The notes: generated by a model from the sequence alone, not told the origin. DNA of 64,000 nt from Deinococcus metallilatus (GCF_004758605.1 NZ_CP038512.1:2084501-2148500), one strand, 5' to 3'; shown: positions 35,802 to 46,719, numbered from the stretch's first letter. Numbers and translations are program-made.

Positions 35802-37157
35802 TCAGTCCGCCGCTGCGGGGGCGGCACCCAGCATGGCGTGGATGCTCGCCGCCGCCAGCTTGCCGTCCTGCACGGCCATCACGGTGCTCGCGCTGCCGCG
35901 CACGCGGATGCAGTCGCCGCCCGCGTAGACGCGGGGTTCGCTGGTTTGCAGGCCGTCGTCCACACAGATATAGCCCTTTTCGAGGGCGAGGCCGAGGTCC
36001 ACCGCGAGGGCCGGTTTCTCCTGCCCGATGGCGGCGATCACGGTGTCGCAGGGAATGACGAACTCGCTGCCGGGTACGGGTTCCGGGCGGGGACGGCCCG
36101 AGGCGTCCGGGTGGCCCAGGCCCATCCGCACGCAGCGCAGGCCGATCACTCGGCCCCCCTCCACCTCCACTCCGATGGGCTGGGTCAGGAAGGTGAAGCC
36201 CACCCCCTCGTGCAGGGCGAACTCGTACTCGTGGCGGTAGGCGGTCATCTCGTTCTCGGTGCGGCGGTAGACGATCTCCACCTCGGCACCGTGCCGCCGT
36301 CCCACGGTCGCCGCGTCGATGGCGGTGTTGCCCGCCCCGATCACGACCACCCGCTGACCCAGGGCGAGCGGCCCCACCTTCAGTCGCCAGGGTTCCACCT
36401 TGCTGGCCTCGATGACCGCCAGCCCGTCGAGCACCGCCTCCTCACCGGGGACACCGAGGGCGGGCACCGCGCCGAGGCCGAGGGCGAGGAATACGGCGTC
36501 GTACTGGGAGAGCAGCACGTCCAGCCCCTCGCGGTCGGTCAACTCGACCCCGGTGCGGACCTCCACGCCGAGGTTTTGCACCGCCTCCACCTCGCGCAGC
36601 GACACCTCCACCGGCTCGCGCAGGCCGATGATCCCGTAGGTGCTCAGGCCGCCGCCGAGTTCGCGTTTCTCGAAGAGGGTCACCTGATGCCCCAGCTTGG
36701 CAAGTTCCGCGCTGGCGCTGATCCCCGCCGGGCCGCTGCCCACGACCGCCACGCTCCGCCCGGTGGGGGGCGAGGGGGTGAAGACCTGGAGGCCGCGATC
36801 AAAGATGTGATCGGTGGCGTACCGCTGGAGGCGCCCGATCTGGATAGGCTCGTGGTCCTTGCCCAGCACGCAGGCACCCTCGCACAGCTCCTGCACCGGG
36901 CAGACGCGGGCACAGGTGGCCCCCAGGAAGTTCGCCTCCAGAATGACGCGGCCCGACCCGCGCAGGTTTCCGGTCGAAATCTTGCGGATGAAGGTCGGGA
37001 TGTCGATATGGGTGGGGCAGGCCTGCATGCACGGGGCGTCGTAGCAGTACAGGCAGCGGTTGGCCTCGGCGGTCGCCTCGTGGGCGGTGAGCGGAGGCAG
37101 GGCCTCCTGAAAGTGATACACCTCGGACTCGGGGACGACTGGACTCGAACGTTCCAT
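35802..37157 (-). CDS. preT: NAD-dependent dihydropyrimidine dehydrogenase, electron-input subunit PreT
   Basis: A 451-residue FAD/NAD flavoprotein like the small subunit of glutamate synthase. An N-terminal iron-sulfur domain has 'CLYCYDAPCMQACPTHIDIP' and 'GATCARVCPVQELCEGACVL'. Two Rossmann motifs follow, 'VAVVGSGPAGISASAELAKL' for FAD and 'RVVVIGAGNTAIDAATVGRR' for NAD(P)H, and 'RVYAGGDCIRVRGSASTVM' closes the FAD site. It feeds electrons to PreA. The start has GAGG six bases upstream, and a promoter with 17-base spacing lies before it. It is the first gene of the pyrimidine cluster. Confidence 0.94.
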   Translation of the reverse strand: MERSSPVVPESEVYHFQEALPPLTAHEATAEANRCLYCYDAPCMQACPTHIDIPTFIRKISTGNLRGSGRVILEANFLGATCARVCPVQELCEGACVLGKDHEPIQIGRLQRYATDHIFDRGLQVFTPSPPTGRSVAVVGSGPAGISASAELAKLGHQVTLFEKRELGGGLSTYGIIGLREPVEVSLREVEAVQNLGVEVRTGVELTDREGLDVLLSQYDAVFLALGLGAVPALGVPGEEAVLDGLAVIEASKVEPWRLKVGPLALGQRVVVIGAGNTAIDAATVGRRHGAEVEIVYRRTENEMTAYRHEYEFALHEGVGFTFLTQPIGVEVEGGRVIGLRCVRMGLGHPDASGRPRPEPVPGSEFVIPCDTVIAAIGQEKPALAVDLGLALEKGYICVDDGLQTSEPRVYAGGDCIRVRGSASTVMAVQDGKLAAASIHAMLGAAPAAAD

Positions 37158-37235
37158 GACGGACCTCGCTTCTCTGGAGGCGGGTCGGTTCGTGCCCTCA
37201 CCGGAGCCGACTTAACCGAAACTTGATGAATTCTT

Positions 37236-37264
37236 ACTCTAAGGCCGGATATACACTGCGTCAA
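37236..37264 (-). promoter_or_regulatory. Promoter of the pyrimidine catabolic cluster
   Basis: On the minus strand TTGACG (37259-37264) and TAGAGT (37236-37241) are 17 bases apart, about 80 bases before the preT ATG. The sequence around is locally AT-rich, including TATATCC between the boxes. This is a likely sigma-70 promoter for preT-preA and the genes behind. Confidence 0.6.
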
Positions 37265-37280
37265 GTTCTTGACCGGCGAG

Positions 37281-37571
37281 TCAGGTCGGTGCGCGGAGAA
37301 GAGAACAGAGATGGTGGTGAGGGCGGCCAGAAGCTGATCTGTCGGAATGCGGAAGCGCTATAAAAGCGAGCTTGCTGTGGGCACCGGCGACATCCGTCGT
37401 CTCGGCCAGCAACGAACCGCTCCCTTCCGCCGTTCCCTCCAACGTGAAACCGAGTACCTGCTGCCAGAAGTTGGTGGCGTGCTGCAAGTCGCTTACGGTG
37501 AGTCCGATATGGGCGATGGCCTGGACACTTAGGGACTTCGTATTCTCTATTTGGCATGTCGGGCAGGGCAC
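37281..37571 (-). pseudogene. VOC-family (glyoxalase-like) remnant, truncated
   Basis: 'VQAIAHIGLTVSDLQHATNF' followed by 'WQQVLGFTLEGTAEGSGSLL' is the first beta-alpha-beta module of a vicinal-oxygen-chelate protein. After about 65 residues the match stops at 'AHSKLAFIAL' and the rest is unrelated. Typical members are 120-150 residues, so the second module with half of the metal ligands is gone. It lies right before the preT promoter and is probably a decayed gene. Confidence 0.6.
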
Positions 37572-37778
37572 GTTCCCAATGCCTCATCCTCAGGAGTTGC
37601 AGCATGACCAGTGCCATCTGCAATGCGGGCCAGCGGCCGCGCCCGTAGCTTTCCTTTCCCCACCGTGAAGCAGGCACCCCTCCCCACAGCCTGGGCATTG
37701 ACCGAACAAACGACCACCAGGCAGGACCCTACACTCGGCAGATGTTCGTTGTGTCTCGACCCCTGGGAGTTCGCGCAC

Positions 37779-39037
<1,259 letters not shown>

Positions 39038-39041
<4 letters not shown>

Positions 39042-39190
39042 CGGGGCAGGGCGAGCCTCAAGGGTACGTTTGGACGGAAGAGGAGCTGCTCAGGCACGGG
39101 CTGCTGTAATGGTACGAGGCCTGGGTCAGGGCACGGCTCGAACAGGGGTACACGCGGGCGCAGTTGGCTGCCGAGTCATGCCGAGCGGGC
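39038..39190 (+). pseudogene. Small ORF coupled to the MFS gene, interrupted
   Basis: An ATG overlaps the MFS stop by four bases and opens a 23-codon frame ('[20 protein letters not shown]', GLL) that ends at 39109. The same frame then continues after the stop with 'WYEAWVRARLEQGYTRAQLA', which reads like the rest of one protein with a helix-turn-helix-like tail. I suspect a decayed small gene; I recognise no family. Confidence 0.3.
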
Positions 39191-39267
39191 AGTGACGGCC
39201 TACCTGCTCCTGTGCCAGGTTGAAGCGCTCCACCGGGTCACGCGGCTTCCACGGATCGAAGGCGACC

Positions 39268-40211
39268 AGCAGCGGCCCCACACCTGTGGGGAACACTGGG
39301 CAGCGTCCTCGCGGCCCTGCAAGGCATCCGGTTCATCCCCACACCTGTGGGGAACACGTCGGCGCTCACGGCCAGGTTCTGCGCGACAACGGTTCATCCC
39401 CACACCTGTGGGGAACACACGTCCCGCACGGCGGTGATGACGGGCTTGGCCGGTTCATCCCCACACCTGTGGGGAACACGGATTAATTCCCTGGTCAAGC
39501 GGATTGCCCCACGGTTCATCCCCACACCTGTGGGGAACACGGCCCAGGCGGAAGGGGGTGCCCTGTGAGCGCCGGTTCATCCCCACACCTGTGGGGAACA
39601 CGTATGCCGTGGCGGTATTGCAACTGGCGACAGCGGTTCATCCCCACACCTGTGGGGAACACATCCATGCCGCCGTGGCGCTGGGGGCGCCGCCCGGTTC
39701 ATCCCCACACCTGTGGGGAACACCCCAGTTGGAAGCGGGGGAGACGTACTCCAGTCGGTTCATCCCCACACCTGTGGGGAACACCGAACACCGGGCCAAA
39801 GGACACCGATATGGGACGGTTCATCCCCACACCTGTGGGGAACACGGCCTGAGCGTGCCCGTTCGCGTTGACCTGGACGGTTCATCCCCACACCTGTGGG
39901 GAACACACCCCGACACCTACCCCGACGAGTACGCGCGGCGGTTCATCCCCACACCTGTGGGGAACACGTCTTAATGAATGGGGAAATAGGGCAGCGGGGC
40001 GGTTCATCCCCACACCTGTGGGGAACACGTCGCTCCTGGGGACCGGGCGGGTGAAACCTGCGGTTCATCCCCACACCTGTGGGGAACACGTTTTTGGTAC
40101 GCTTCAAGGGAGCCTCCCTCGCGGTTCATCCCCACACCTGTGGGGAACACTCCTTGACGGCCTGACCGTGCTGGACACGCAAAGGTTCATCCCCACACCT
40201 GTGGGGAACAC
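39268..40211 (-). CRISPR. CRISPR array 1 (type I-E), 16 repeats
   Basis: Sixteen 29-base repeats with an exact period of 61, giving 15 spacers of 32 bases. Read on the minus strand the repeat is GTGTTCCCCACAGGTG followed by TGGGGATGAACCG; the palindromic core forms the Cas6e hairpin and ATGAACCG would be the 5' handle. The leftmost repeat (39268-39296) has lost its handle half, as expected for the leader-distal end. The leader is therefore at 40212-40315, next to cas3, and transcription runs leftward. The repeat nearest the leader has T for G at its last handle base. Spacer orientation fits the I-E cas genes to the right. Confidence 0.97.
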
Positions 40212-40315
40212 ACTTCAGAAACACAAGGTCGCCCGCTTCTCACCCTGCCGCAAGTCCCTCCACACGGTCTGGAATTGGCTTACATTTTCATGCGGCGCGG
40301 GGGACAGACCCCGAC
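40212..40315 (-). promoter_or_regulatory. Leader of CRISPR array 1
   Basis: The 104 bases between the cas3 stop and the first repeat. The 27 bases touching the repeat (40212-40238), read leftward, contain AAGCGGGCGA and TGTTTCTGAAGT. The leader of array 2 has the same two words (AAGCGGGAGA, TGTTTCTAAAGT) at the same distance, so this is probably the site read by the Cas1-Cas2 adaptation complex. The gap is AT-richer than the window average. Confidence 0.7.
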
Positions 40316-43258
40316 TCAGTCTAGCCGCTCATAGGTCAGGCCGAGTTCCGGGTCAAGGCGGACGCGAGTGTTTCCCAGCGTGGCCTCGCCATTCACAAGC
40401 ACCAGCGGTTGGACGTCGCGCAGGAGGGGATGGGCGGCCCAGCCGACGTGCGCCGTGCCGAGCCTGACGCCGTGCCGGTCGTGGTGCGCGCCCATGTGGC
40501 GCAGGAGGTCGTGCCGGGACACCTGGAGGCTGCGGGCATACACCGCACGGGCCGTGTCCCAGTCGTCTTTTCTGAGGGTGACGGTTTGTGCGGGGTGGTT
40601 CGCACATTCATCCAGGAACAGGCCGCGCTGGATGCAATGGACCGGCACGATCCGCAAGTTCTCCTCGCCCAGCCGCGTGCCGTGGCGCGGGCCTTCCGGG
40701 GTGGGGTCCGCGTCGTCGTGGGTAGGTTCTCCGTCGGGATCGCCTTCACCCGGGGGCGGCGCCAGGTCGAGCAGGGCCTCGGGCGTGCCGATGTGGGCGA
40801 AGGCGCCGGTCAGGGCGTCGTTGCGGCGCCGGTGCGCGAGTTGGAGGTCGGCGCGCTCCAAGGCCGTCTGCTGCGCCGCGTCCAGGCCCACAAGCAGCGG
40901 GGAGGTGGGGTCATAGACTGTCTGCACCAGGGGGTCGAGGTCGTCCGGCAGTATCAGGTGCGGGCGGTCCTGGAGGGCGTGCCAGGTGCGGTACATCAGG
41001 GCTGGCTCGTACACGTACTTCCAGTGGTACTCGGTCAGGGCCGCTTCGGGCCAGCCGTCCAGACCCGCGACGTACAGCATAGGCGTCTCGTGCGCGCCGC
41101 GGCGGCCCGTGTTGTCGGCATGCCGGTGCAGCCGCCCGGCACGCTGAAGCAGCAGGTCCACGGGGGCCAGGTCGCTGAGCATCACGTCGGCATCGAAGTC
41201 CAGGCTCTGCTCGGCCACCTGGGTGGCGATCAGGATGAAGCGCTCGGGGCGAACGTCGCCGACGTGTTCCCGACCGTTCTTGACGTAGCGGGCCGGTTGC
41301 TTGCCCAGGTAGCGCAAGACCCGTTCTTCGCGCTGGGCGCGGTCGTCGGCCGGGTAGCGGGCGTGGTAGAGATGCACGCCAACGCGCCCGGGGTGTTTGC
41401 TCGCCTGGCACATGCTCTGAAAGCGCCCGCCCAACTGCGCCCGCACCTCCCGCAGTATGTCCTGCGCGCGCTGCACCGTGTTCACGATGACGGCCACGGT
41501 GCCGCCCGCCTCGGCCAGCGCCACGGCCTGCCGGGCCAGAGCGGCCGGATCGGGGGCAGTGGCCCGGAGGGTGAGGGTCGTGCGGCGGCGTGGGCCGGGG
41601 ACGTGACGGCTCCCGGCCTTCGTGTCGCCGCCGCGGGCCACGGTCAGGCGTGGATAGGTCGGGGCGGGGTCGGGCGTGGCCCCCCAGGCGTCCAGCAGGT
41701 CGCGGCGCGTCTGCGCGGGCAGGGTGGCGCTCATGATGATCACGCTCGAATCCAGGGCGCGCAGCCAGCGGCACAGGGCGTAAATCAGTTGCGTCGTGTA
41801 CGTGTCGTAGGCATGCACCTCGTCCAGCACGACCACGCGGTTGCCCAGGCCCCACAACCGCACGAACTGGTGCTTCACCCCCAGAACGCCCAGCAGGGCC
41901 TGGTCCACGGTGCCCACCCCGTACTCGCTCAGCAGGGCACGTTTGCGGTGGCTGAACCATTCGGCGGCCCCCACACTGCCCCCCGGGCCGTCCGCGTCCA
42001 AGGCGTGGGGGGCAGCCCGGCCCGCCTCCGCCACGTTGGGCGTCACCGGCAGGGCCTGCTGGGCCGGGGGACGGGCCTGCGCGCGGGAGGCCCCGGCCAG
42101 GTGCGCCTGATAGGTGTCATTCAGGGCCGCGCCGCCGTGCAGCAACTGTAAATCCACCGTAATGGGGCCTGAGCGGGCACGAGCCTGCTCGCCCAGGAAC
42201 GTCAGCAGGCGCGTGTACATCGCGTTGCCGGTCGCCTGGGTGGGCAGGGCCACGTACAGGCCCCGGTGCCCGGCCGCGTTCTGGAGTTGCAGGTAGCTGT
42301 ACAGGGCCCCCTCGGTCTTGCCCTCGCCCATCGGGGCCTCCACCAGCACCAGCGCCGGGCGGGGGTCGTCCGCGTTCAGCAGGTCGGCCAGCAGCGTCTG
42401 GAGGGGCCGCGCCCGGAACCCGGGGAGGTAGGCAAAGGTTTCGTCCACGCTGCCCGGATCAGGATTCAGGGGCTGGCGAACGGTCCAGCCGAGGGCGTCC
42501 AGCGCGCTACGCGCCCGTTCGGCAGCCTCCTGCACGTACCCGGCCGGGTCAGCGAAGGCCAGCGGGTCGGGCGTGGGGGCCAGAGGAAAAGAGCTGCCGA
42601 TCCAGTCGGCGAAGCTGGTCAGGCCCGCCAGGCGCATAAAGGCCGCGCCGGTCAGGGCCGTCACGGGTGGGGGCGCCGCGTCTTCCAGGCCAAAGCCCTT
42701 CAGCACCAGCTCCAGCAGTTCGGCCTGCACCGCCGCCCATCCGGGACCGGTGCCCCGGTCATGGGCCGGAGGGGTGGGGGCACGGAAGCCGTGGTGGCAG
42801 CCCAGGGCGTCGGCCACGCCGCGCGCCAGCGGGCCGGGCCAGCCGCGCGCCGTCAGCAGGCCGGGCAGCAGGTTCTGGGTGACCAGGCCGTGGGGCGTGG
42901 CGGGTTTGTGCGCGGGCACGCTCAGGTGGGAAGCGAGGCGCGCGGCCCCCTCGGGCCAGAGGTGCTGAAAGGCGGGGCTGGCCTTGCCCAGGTCATGCAG
43001 GGCGGCCAGGGCACAGGTCCAGCGCAGGGCCGTGGCCTGATCCGCAGCGGAATCCGCGCCGAGGTCCGCCGCGAGCAGGGCGCGGGTGCGGGCAGGCTCG
43101 CGCTCCAGGATGGCCTGCGCGCAGGCGCCCACATCCAGGAGGTGGTGCAGCACCGGCAGCCAGCCCGTCTGGGCGCCGTCCTGATGGGCCGACTTCTGGC
43201 CGCTCTTGGCCCACAGCAACGGCACCGCCGCGCTGACCGGGGTAGGGGGTGGGGTCAT
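40316..43258 (-). CDS. cas3: CRISPR-associated helicase/nuclease Cas3, type I-E
   Basis: A 980-residue protein that unwinds and degrades DNA marked by Cascade. The N-terminal HD nuclease is seen as '[17 protein letters not shown]' (His-Asp at about 88-89) and 'GCHHGF' (about 153-158). The helicase part has Walker A '[20 protein letters not shown]' (about 307-326), '[17 protein letters not shown]' (DEVH box), '[16 protein letters not shown]', and motif VI in '[13 protein letters not shown]'. HD followed by helicase is the I-E order. I start at the ATG at 43258; the longer open frame upstream is intergenic. It is transcribed away from the other cas genes and directly towards array 1. Confidence 0.95.
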   Translation of the reverse strand: MTPPPTPVSAAVPLLWAKSGQKSAHQDGAQTGWLPVLHHLLDVGACAQAILEREPARTRALLAADLGADSAADQATALRWTCALAALHDLGKASPAFQHLWPEGAARLASHLSVPAHKPATPHGLVTQNLLPGLLTARGWPGPLARGVADALGCHHGFRAPTPPAHDRGTGPGWAAVQAELLELVLKGFGLEDAAPPPVTALTGAAFMRLAGLTSFADWIGSSFPLAPTPDPLAFADPAGYVQEAAERARSALDALGWTVRQPLNPDPGSVDETFAYLPGFRARPLQTLLADLLNADDPRPALVLVEAPMGEGKTEGALYSYLQLQNAAGHRGLYVALPTQATGNAMYTRLLTFLGEQARARSGPITVDLQLLHGGAALNDTYQAHLAGASRAQARPPAQQALPVTPNVAEAGRAAPHALDADGPGGSVGAAEWFSHRKRALLSEYGVGTVDQALLGVLGVKHQFVRLWGLGNRVVVLDEVHAYDTYTTQLIYALCRWLRALDSSVIIMSATLPAQTRRDLLDAWGATPDPAPTYPRLTVARGGDTKAGSRHVPGPRRRTTLTLRATAPDPAALARQAVALAEAGGTVAVIVNTVQRAQDILREVRAQLGGRFQSMCQASKHPGRVGVHLYHARYPADDRAQREERVLRYLGKQPARYVKNGREHVGDVRPERFILIATQVAEQSLDFDADVMLSDLAPVDLLLQRAGRLHRHADNTGRRGAHETPMLYVAGLDGWPEAALTEYHWKYVYEPALMYRTWHALQDRPHLILPDDLDPLVQTVYDPTSPLLVGLDAAQQTALERADLQLAHRRRNDALTGAFAHIGTPEALLDLAPPPGEGDPDGEPTHDDADPTPEGPRHGTRLGEENLRIVPVHCIQRGLFLDECANHPAQTVTLRKDDWDTARAVYARSLQVSRHDLLRHMGAHHDRHGVRLGTAHVGWAAHPLLRDVQPLVLVNGEATLGNTRVRLDPELGLTYERLD

Positions 43259-43554
43259 GGTGCCCAGCGTAAGGCGGCGGGACGGGGGGGCCGTGCCGAC
43301 TTTTGGCTCACTGAACCGGACGACGCGTTTGGACGCCTGGGGCGCGCACGCTGCACCTGTCGCCGCAAACGCTGCCCCTGAGCGCGTTTGGACGGGGTAG
43401 GCCCGCGCCTGCGCCCACGCGCGACCTGTCTGTTCCGGTCCCCGCCCGCGCTCCCATCCCCCGTTTTGCCGTGTTCTGGCCGCCACTGCCGTGGGGGCCT
43501 GGGGGCGCCCTTGTCCCGCGCGTTCATGGCCAGACCGCGCCCCAGGAGTCCACC
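43259..43554. other. Divergent gap between cas3 and the small peptide gene
   Basis: A very GC-rich stretch of 296 bases that must carry promoters for cas3 (leftward) and for the peptide gene (rightward). I found no convincing -35/-10 pair. Two copies of CGCGTTTGGACG lie near 43326-43337 and 43382-43393 and could be a direct-repeat binding site. No gene seen. Confidence 0.4.
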
Positions 43555-43692
43555 ATGCCGCACCCCACCGCTGTCCGCCGCGCCCTGCCTCTCCTCCTCG
43601 GCCTGTTCCTGATGCTGAGCGTGCCGTGGAGTACGCCCACCCAGCCCATGCTGGCCGGGGACGACACGAAGATCGGCACCGGCGGCGGCTGA
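43555..43692 (+). CDS. Small exported peptide precursor (45 residues), candidate signal peptide
   Basis: A short gene with an AGGAG ribosome site six bases before its ATG. The product has a basic N-terminus ('[10 protein letters not shown]'), a hydrophobic core ('[13 protein letters not shown]') and a short polar tail ending '[13 protein letters not shown]', the layout of a secreted pro-peptide. A strong terminator follows directly, so it is a complete small transcription unit. The next gene encodes a TPR protein with a DNA-binding end. In the RRNPP family of Firmicutes, secreted pro-peptides are typically encoded beside TPR receptors, so this may be such a pair; that link is inference. I recognise no family for the peptide. 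Confidence 0.6.
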   Translation: MPHPTAVRRALPLLLGLFLMLSVPWSTPTQPMLAGDDTKIGTGGG

Positions 43693-43708
43693 ACCGCGAT
43701 CCCTGAAA

Positions 43709-43750
43709 GGGGGAGGGGCCACGCAGCAGCCGTGGCCTCTCCCCCTTCTC
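43709..43750 (+). terminator. Strong intrinsic terminator after the peptide gene
   Basis: A 15-bp stem with a single G-T mismatch: left arm GGGGGAGGGGCCACG (43709-43723), 7-base loop, right arm CGTGGCCTCTCCCCC (43731-43745), followed by TTCTC. It separates the peptide gene from the TPR regulator gene. Confidence 0.8.
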
Positions 43751-43778
43751 TCGCCGCACAGCCGGTACGCTGTCGCTG

Positions 43779-45479
43779 ATGCCCACGCACCGCCGATCCC
43801 CAATGCGCCCGGCCATTCCCTGGGCCGCCTGGGAGGAGTCCATCCGGACGCTGACCGAGCTGGGGCAGGTGGAGGCCGCTCTGCTGAGTATCGAGCGGGC
43901 CATTCCCGAACTGCAAGACGCCGCGCAGGGCGCTGCGCTCCTGGCCCTGCTGGACACGGCGGATGCCGGGGGACGCCTGGGCCGCGCGGCCCTGCGGATG
44001 CGGTTGCGGCTGTGGTCGAACGTGCCGGGCGGCGCGGCCGAGGTGGAGCGTCTGGCAGGCCAGGCGCTGGAGCATGGCCCGCCGGACGCCTTTTTGCAGG
44101 TGTTCCTGGCCTGGGCGCTGGCGCAGCGTGAGGCCTATGCCGAGGCCCTGAGCGCCGCCGAGCGTGCCCTGCTCCACGAGGCGGACCTGCGGCCCAACGA
44201 ACGCACGCTGGCCTGGCGCATGAAGGGGCTGAGCCTGAACCGCACCCAGCCGGACGGTCCGTGGGAGGCGGCCTTCGCGCAGGCGCTGCAAGGCACCGAA
44301 GGGCACGCCCGCGCCCTGATTCTGATCGACCTGGGCGGCCTGCACAGTCGGCGCGGCGACGAGGCCGGGGCCATGATGGCTTTTTCCGAGGCCCTGCCCC
44401 TGGTCCGGCAGCCGCGGTACCGCGCGTGGACGCTGAACAGCATGGGGCTGATCTGCCTGCGCGCGGCGCGTCTGGACGAGGCGGAGACGTACTTTCAGCA
44501 ACTCGCGCGCCTGCCGGGCGCCTTCCAGAGCCGCGCCCTGTCGGGTCAGGCGGGGGCGCGCCGGGCGCTGGGCGAGTGGGCGCGGGCGGGCACCCTGTAC
44601 GAGCAGGCCGCCGCGGTCGCCCGTGCAGCAGGTGACGAGGACGACCTGCGCCAGGCGCTGCGCGGGCTGGGCCACACGCAGCGCCTGGCCGGACACCTCC
44701 TGCTGGCGCTCGACACGTTGCGGCAGGCGTCGCGGGTCACGGCGGCCGACCGGGCCTCCGGGCGGTCGTGGGTGAACGTGGACCTGGCGGCGACGCTGGT
44801 GGGGCTTCCAGCACTGGATGCCGCCAGCGTGCGTGACCACCTGGCCCGCGTTGGCCCACTCGACCGCGAGGACGGCGACCGTGCCCTGATCGTGGGCGCC
44901 GAGCTTGACCGCCGCGAGGGCCGCACCGAACAGGCGCGGGCGGCCCTGGGGGGCCTGGACCGCAGCGTGCTGTGGGTGCGCGAGGAGGCGCAGGCCTTCC
45001 CGCTGCTGTTTGGTCTGTTGTCAGAGCAGCAGCGGCCCGCCCCACTGCCCCGCCCCCCACAGACCCGGGTGGTTCTGCGCGTGCTGGGCCTGCCCGAGGT
45101 GCAGGTCAACGGCAGGCGCGTCCCTCTGCCGGACCTCGCGCTGGTCATGCTGGCCGCGCTGGTCGAGGCGGGCGGCGAACTGACCACCGACGAATTGACC
45201 GAGGTGCTGCGGGATCACCGGCCCCGCACCGCTCGCCTGGCCGCCCAGCGGGTGTCGCGCACGGCCAGGCAACTCCGTGATGCGCTGGGCTGGCCGGGCA
45301 GCGTGCAGGCCCAGAGCGGCCGCTACCGGCTCGACCCGGACACGGCGTGGGCCTCGGACCTGGACGCCGCCCGCCGCGAGGGCCGCGAGATCGAGGTCTT
45401 TCTCAGCGGGGTTTCGCTTCCCTGGGCCACCGAGCGGGAACAGGAGTTGCGTCAACAGGACACAAGTTTGCTGACATAA
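43779..45479 (+). CDS. TPR-repeat regulator with C-terminal winged-helix domain
   Basis: A 566-residue protein. Residues about 20-390 are a helical TPR solenoid ('[20 protein letters not shown]', '[20 protein letters not shown]', '[20 protein letters not shown]', '[20 protein letters not shown]'). After a linker, residues about 425-560 ('[20 protein letters not shown]', '[18 protein letters not shown]', '[17 protein letters not shown]') form a Trans_reg_C/SARP-like winged helix. Regulators with TPR plus wHTH sense peptides or act as SARP-type activators. It lies between the small peptide gene and the WYL regulator in the heart of the CRISPR locus, so cas control by this protein is plausible. 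An alternative start is Met 9. Confidence 0.82.
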   Translation: MPTHRRSPMRPAIPWAAWEESIRTLTELGQVEAALLSIERAIPELQDAAQGAALLALLDTADAGGRLGRAALRMRLRLWSNVPGGAAEVERLAGQALEHGPPDAFLQVFLAWALAQREAYAEALSAAERALLHEADLRPNERTLAWRMKGLSLNRTQPDGPWEAAFAQALQGTEGHARALILIDLGGLHSRRGDEAGAMMAFSEALPLVRQPRYRAWTLNSMGLICLRAARLDEAETYFQQLARLPGAFQSRALSGQAGARRALGEWARAGTLYEQAAAVARAAGDEDDLRQALRGLGHTQRLAGHLLLALDTLRQASRVTAADRASGRSWVNVDLAATLVGLPALDAASVRDHLARVGPLDREDGDRALIVGAELDRREGRTEQARAALGGLDRSVLWVREEAQAFPLLFGLLSEQQRPAPLPRPPQTRVVLRVLGLPEVQVNGRRVPLPDLALVMLAALVEAGGELTTDELTEVLRDHRPRTARLAAQRVSRTARQLRDALGWPGSVQAQSGRYRLDPDTAWASDLDAARREGREIEVFLSGVSLPWATEREQELRQQDTSLLT

Positions 45480-45538
45480 ATATCCCGCCTCAAGAGGGCG
45501 CGACAGGGGTGCGACGGCTCTCCCCTACTTTGTGGGTC

Positions 45539-46579
45539 ATGGGTGATCCTGTCCCCCCTCCATTTGGCCCCGAAGTCCTGCCCGGCCGACACCCACGCGC
45601 GCCCCGGCAGGCCAAAACCTGGGACAAGGCCCGCCGCCTGTCCCGGCTGGTGCATGAACTGGAAGCACGGCGCTCCACGACCGCGCAGCTCGCCCAGCGC
45701 TTTGGGGTAGGCCAGCGCAGCATTCAGCGGGATATCGAGGCGCTGCGCGAGATGGGCCACGACGTGGTGGAACACCGCAACAAGGAATACTCCATTCCGC
45801 GGAGCGGCACTCTGCTGCGCCCGGCAGAAGCGCTCGCCGCCTACGCCGCCATCCGCCTCGCGCACCACCATTCCCCGGCCCTGAACAGCCACTACCGCCA
45901 GGCCCTCCAAAGCATCTCGCTGACCCTGCCCGAACGCATCAGGCACACCCTGAACGCCAGTGTGCGCGACAATGGGGCCACGCCCTTCGTCGAGCGTCAG
46001 ATGGAACAGGTCGCCGCCGCCTGGATGGACCAGCGCGTCCTGAGCTTCGATTACCGCCGCCCGAACGGCACGCTGGAGACGGGCAACGAGCTGTGCGTGT
46101 ACTTCATCGAGATCAGCCGCACCAATCTCGCGCCGTACGTCATCGGGCTGGAGCGCCGTCACCGGGGGAAGGTGCGGACGTTCAAGCTCTCGCGCATGCA
46201 CAACCTCTGCCTTCTGCCCGACACCTATGAACCCGACCCGGAGTTCGAGCCGCGCGACTTCCTGAGTGACGCCTGGGGGGTCATCGGCGGTGAGGCGACG
46301 GTGGCCGTCACCGTCCGCTTTGCCCCGGAGGCCGCCTACCGCGTGCTGGAGGGCGGCTTTCCGAACGCCACCCTGATTCGCCAGGACGGGCACGTGGATA
46401 TGGAGTTCCGCGCCGGGACCGACGCCACGGGCCTGCCCCGCGAACTCCTGCCCTTCCTGCTGAGCTGGGGTCCCCGGGCCGAGGTGCTGTCGCCGCCCGA
46501 TGTGCGCGAAGCGTGGCTCAGCGAACTGCGCGAGGCACTCCGCCGGTACGACAGGCCGGGGGGAGGCGAGATCGAATGA
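45539..46579 (+). CDS. WYL-domain transcriptional regulator (YafY/DeoR-like)
   Basis: A 346-residue regulator. Residues about 25-85 are an HTH_11 domain ('DKARRLSRLVHELEARRSTT', 'AQLAQRFGVGQRSIQRDIEA', 'LREMGHDVVEH'). A WYL domain follows ('AAAWMDQRVLSFDYRRPNGT' and 'NLAPYVIGLERRHRGKVRTF', 'KLSRMHNLCLL') with a C-terminal extension. WYL proteins bind nucleotides or nucleic acids and often regulate CRISPR or other defence genes. It lies directly upstream of the degenerate repeats and cas promoter on the same strand, a usual position for a cas regulator. The ATG at 45539 has no strong ribosome site. Confidence 0.85.
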   Translation: MGDPVPPPFGPEVLPGRHPRAPRQAKTWDKARRLSRLVHELEARRSTTAQLAQRFGVGQRSIQRDIEALREMGHDVVEHRNKEYSIPRSGTLLRPAEALAAYAAIRLAHHHSPALNSHYRQALQSISLTLPERIRHTLNASVRDNGATPFVERQMEQVAAAWMDQRVLSFDYRRPNGTLETGNELCVYFIEISRTNLAPYVIGLERRHRGKVRTFKLSRMHNLCLLPDTYEPDPEFEPRDFLSDAWGVIGGEATVAVTVRFAPEAAYRVLEGGFPNATLIRQDGHVDMEFRAGTDATGLPRELLPFLLSWGPRAEVLSPPDVREAWLSELREALRRYDRPGGGEIE

Positions 46580-46628
46580 AGGAGAGAAGCGGGGAGCCAA
46601 AGTGCAGGAGTAGGATATGTATGGGTGG

Positions 46629-46717
46629 CAGCTCCCCATCTCGGTGGGGATGGACCGCTACCACTCAAGGTTGGCAACAACCAGATGGTCTATCCCCACG
46701 CTTGTGGGGATTGGATG
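46629..46717 (+). ncRNA. Candidate crRNA-like Cas autorepressor RNA (CreR): degenerate repeat, pseudo-spacer, degenerate repeat
   Basis: Two degenerate I-E repeats flank a 31-base pseudo-spacer. Repeat 1 (46629-46657) keeps the stem C-run and G-run and a perfect array-2 handle, ATGGACCG. Repeat 2 (46689-46717) keeps the hairpin CCCCACG...GTGGGG but has a changed handle. The pseudo-spacer (46658-46688) starts CTACCACTCAAGGTTGGCA. A site downstream on the same strand, 46723-46741, reads CTACCACTCAAAGTTGACA: bases 1-11, 13-16 and 18-19 match. It is preceded by AAG (46720-46722), the standard I-E PAM, and covers the -35 box of the cas promoter. Short seed-type matching by a crRNA-like guide is the known hallmark of CreA/CreR RNAs, which let Cascade bind without cutting. 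Its own promoter was not identified. Confidence 0.8.
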
Positions 46718-46719
46718 TA

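Noticed and set aside
43779..45479. Antibiotic-cluster SARP activator
   Set aside because: The winged helix is C-terminal after TPRs, not N-terminal as in SARPs, and no biosynthetic cluster is nearby.
46629..46717. Treating the two degenerate repeats as a minimal ordinary CRISPR array
   Set aside because: Both repeats have drifted outside hairpin and handle, the spacer is 31 not 32 bases, and it matches the adjacent cas promoter next to a PAM, which would be lethal self-targeting if fully matched. A regulatory guide fits better.
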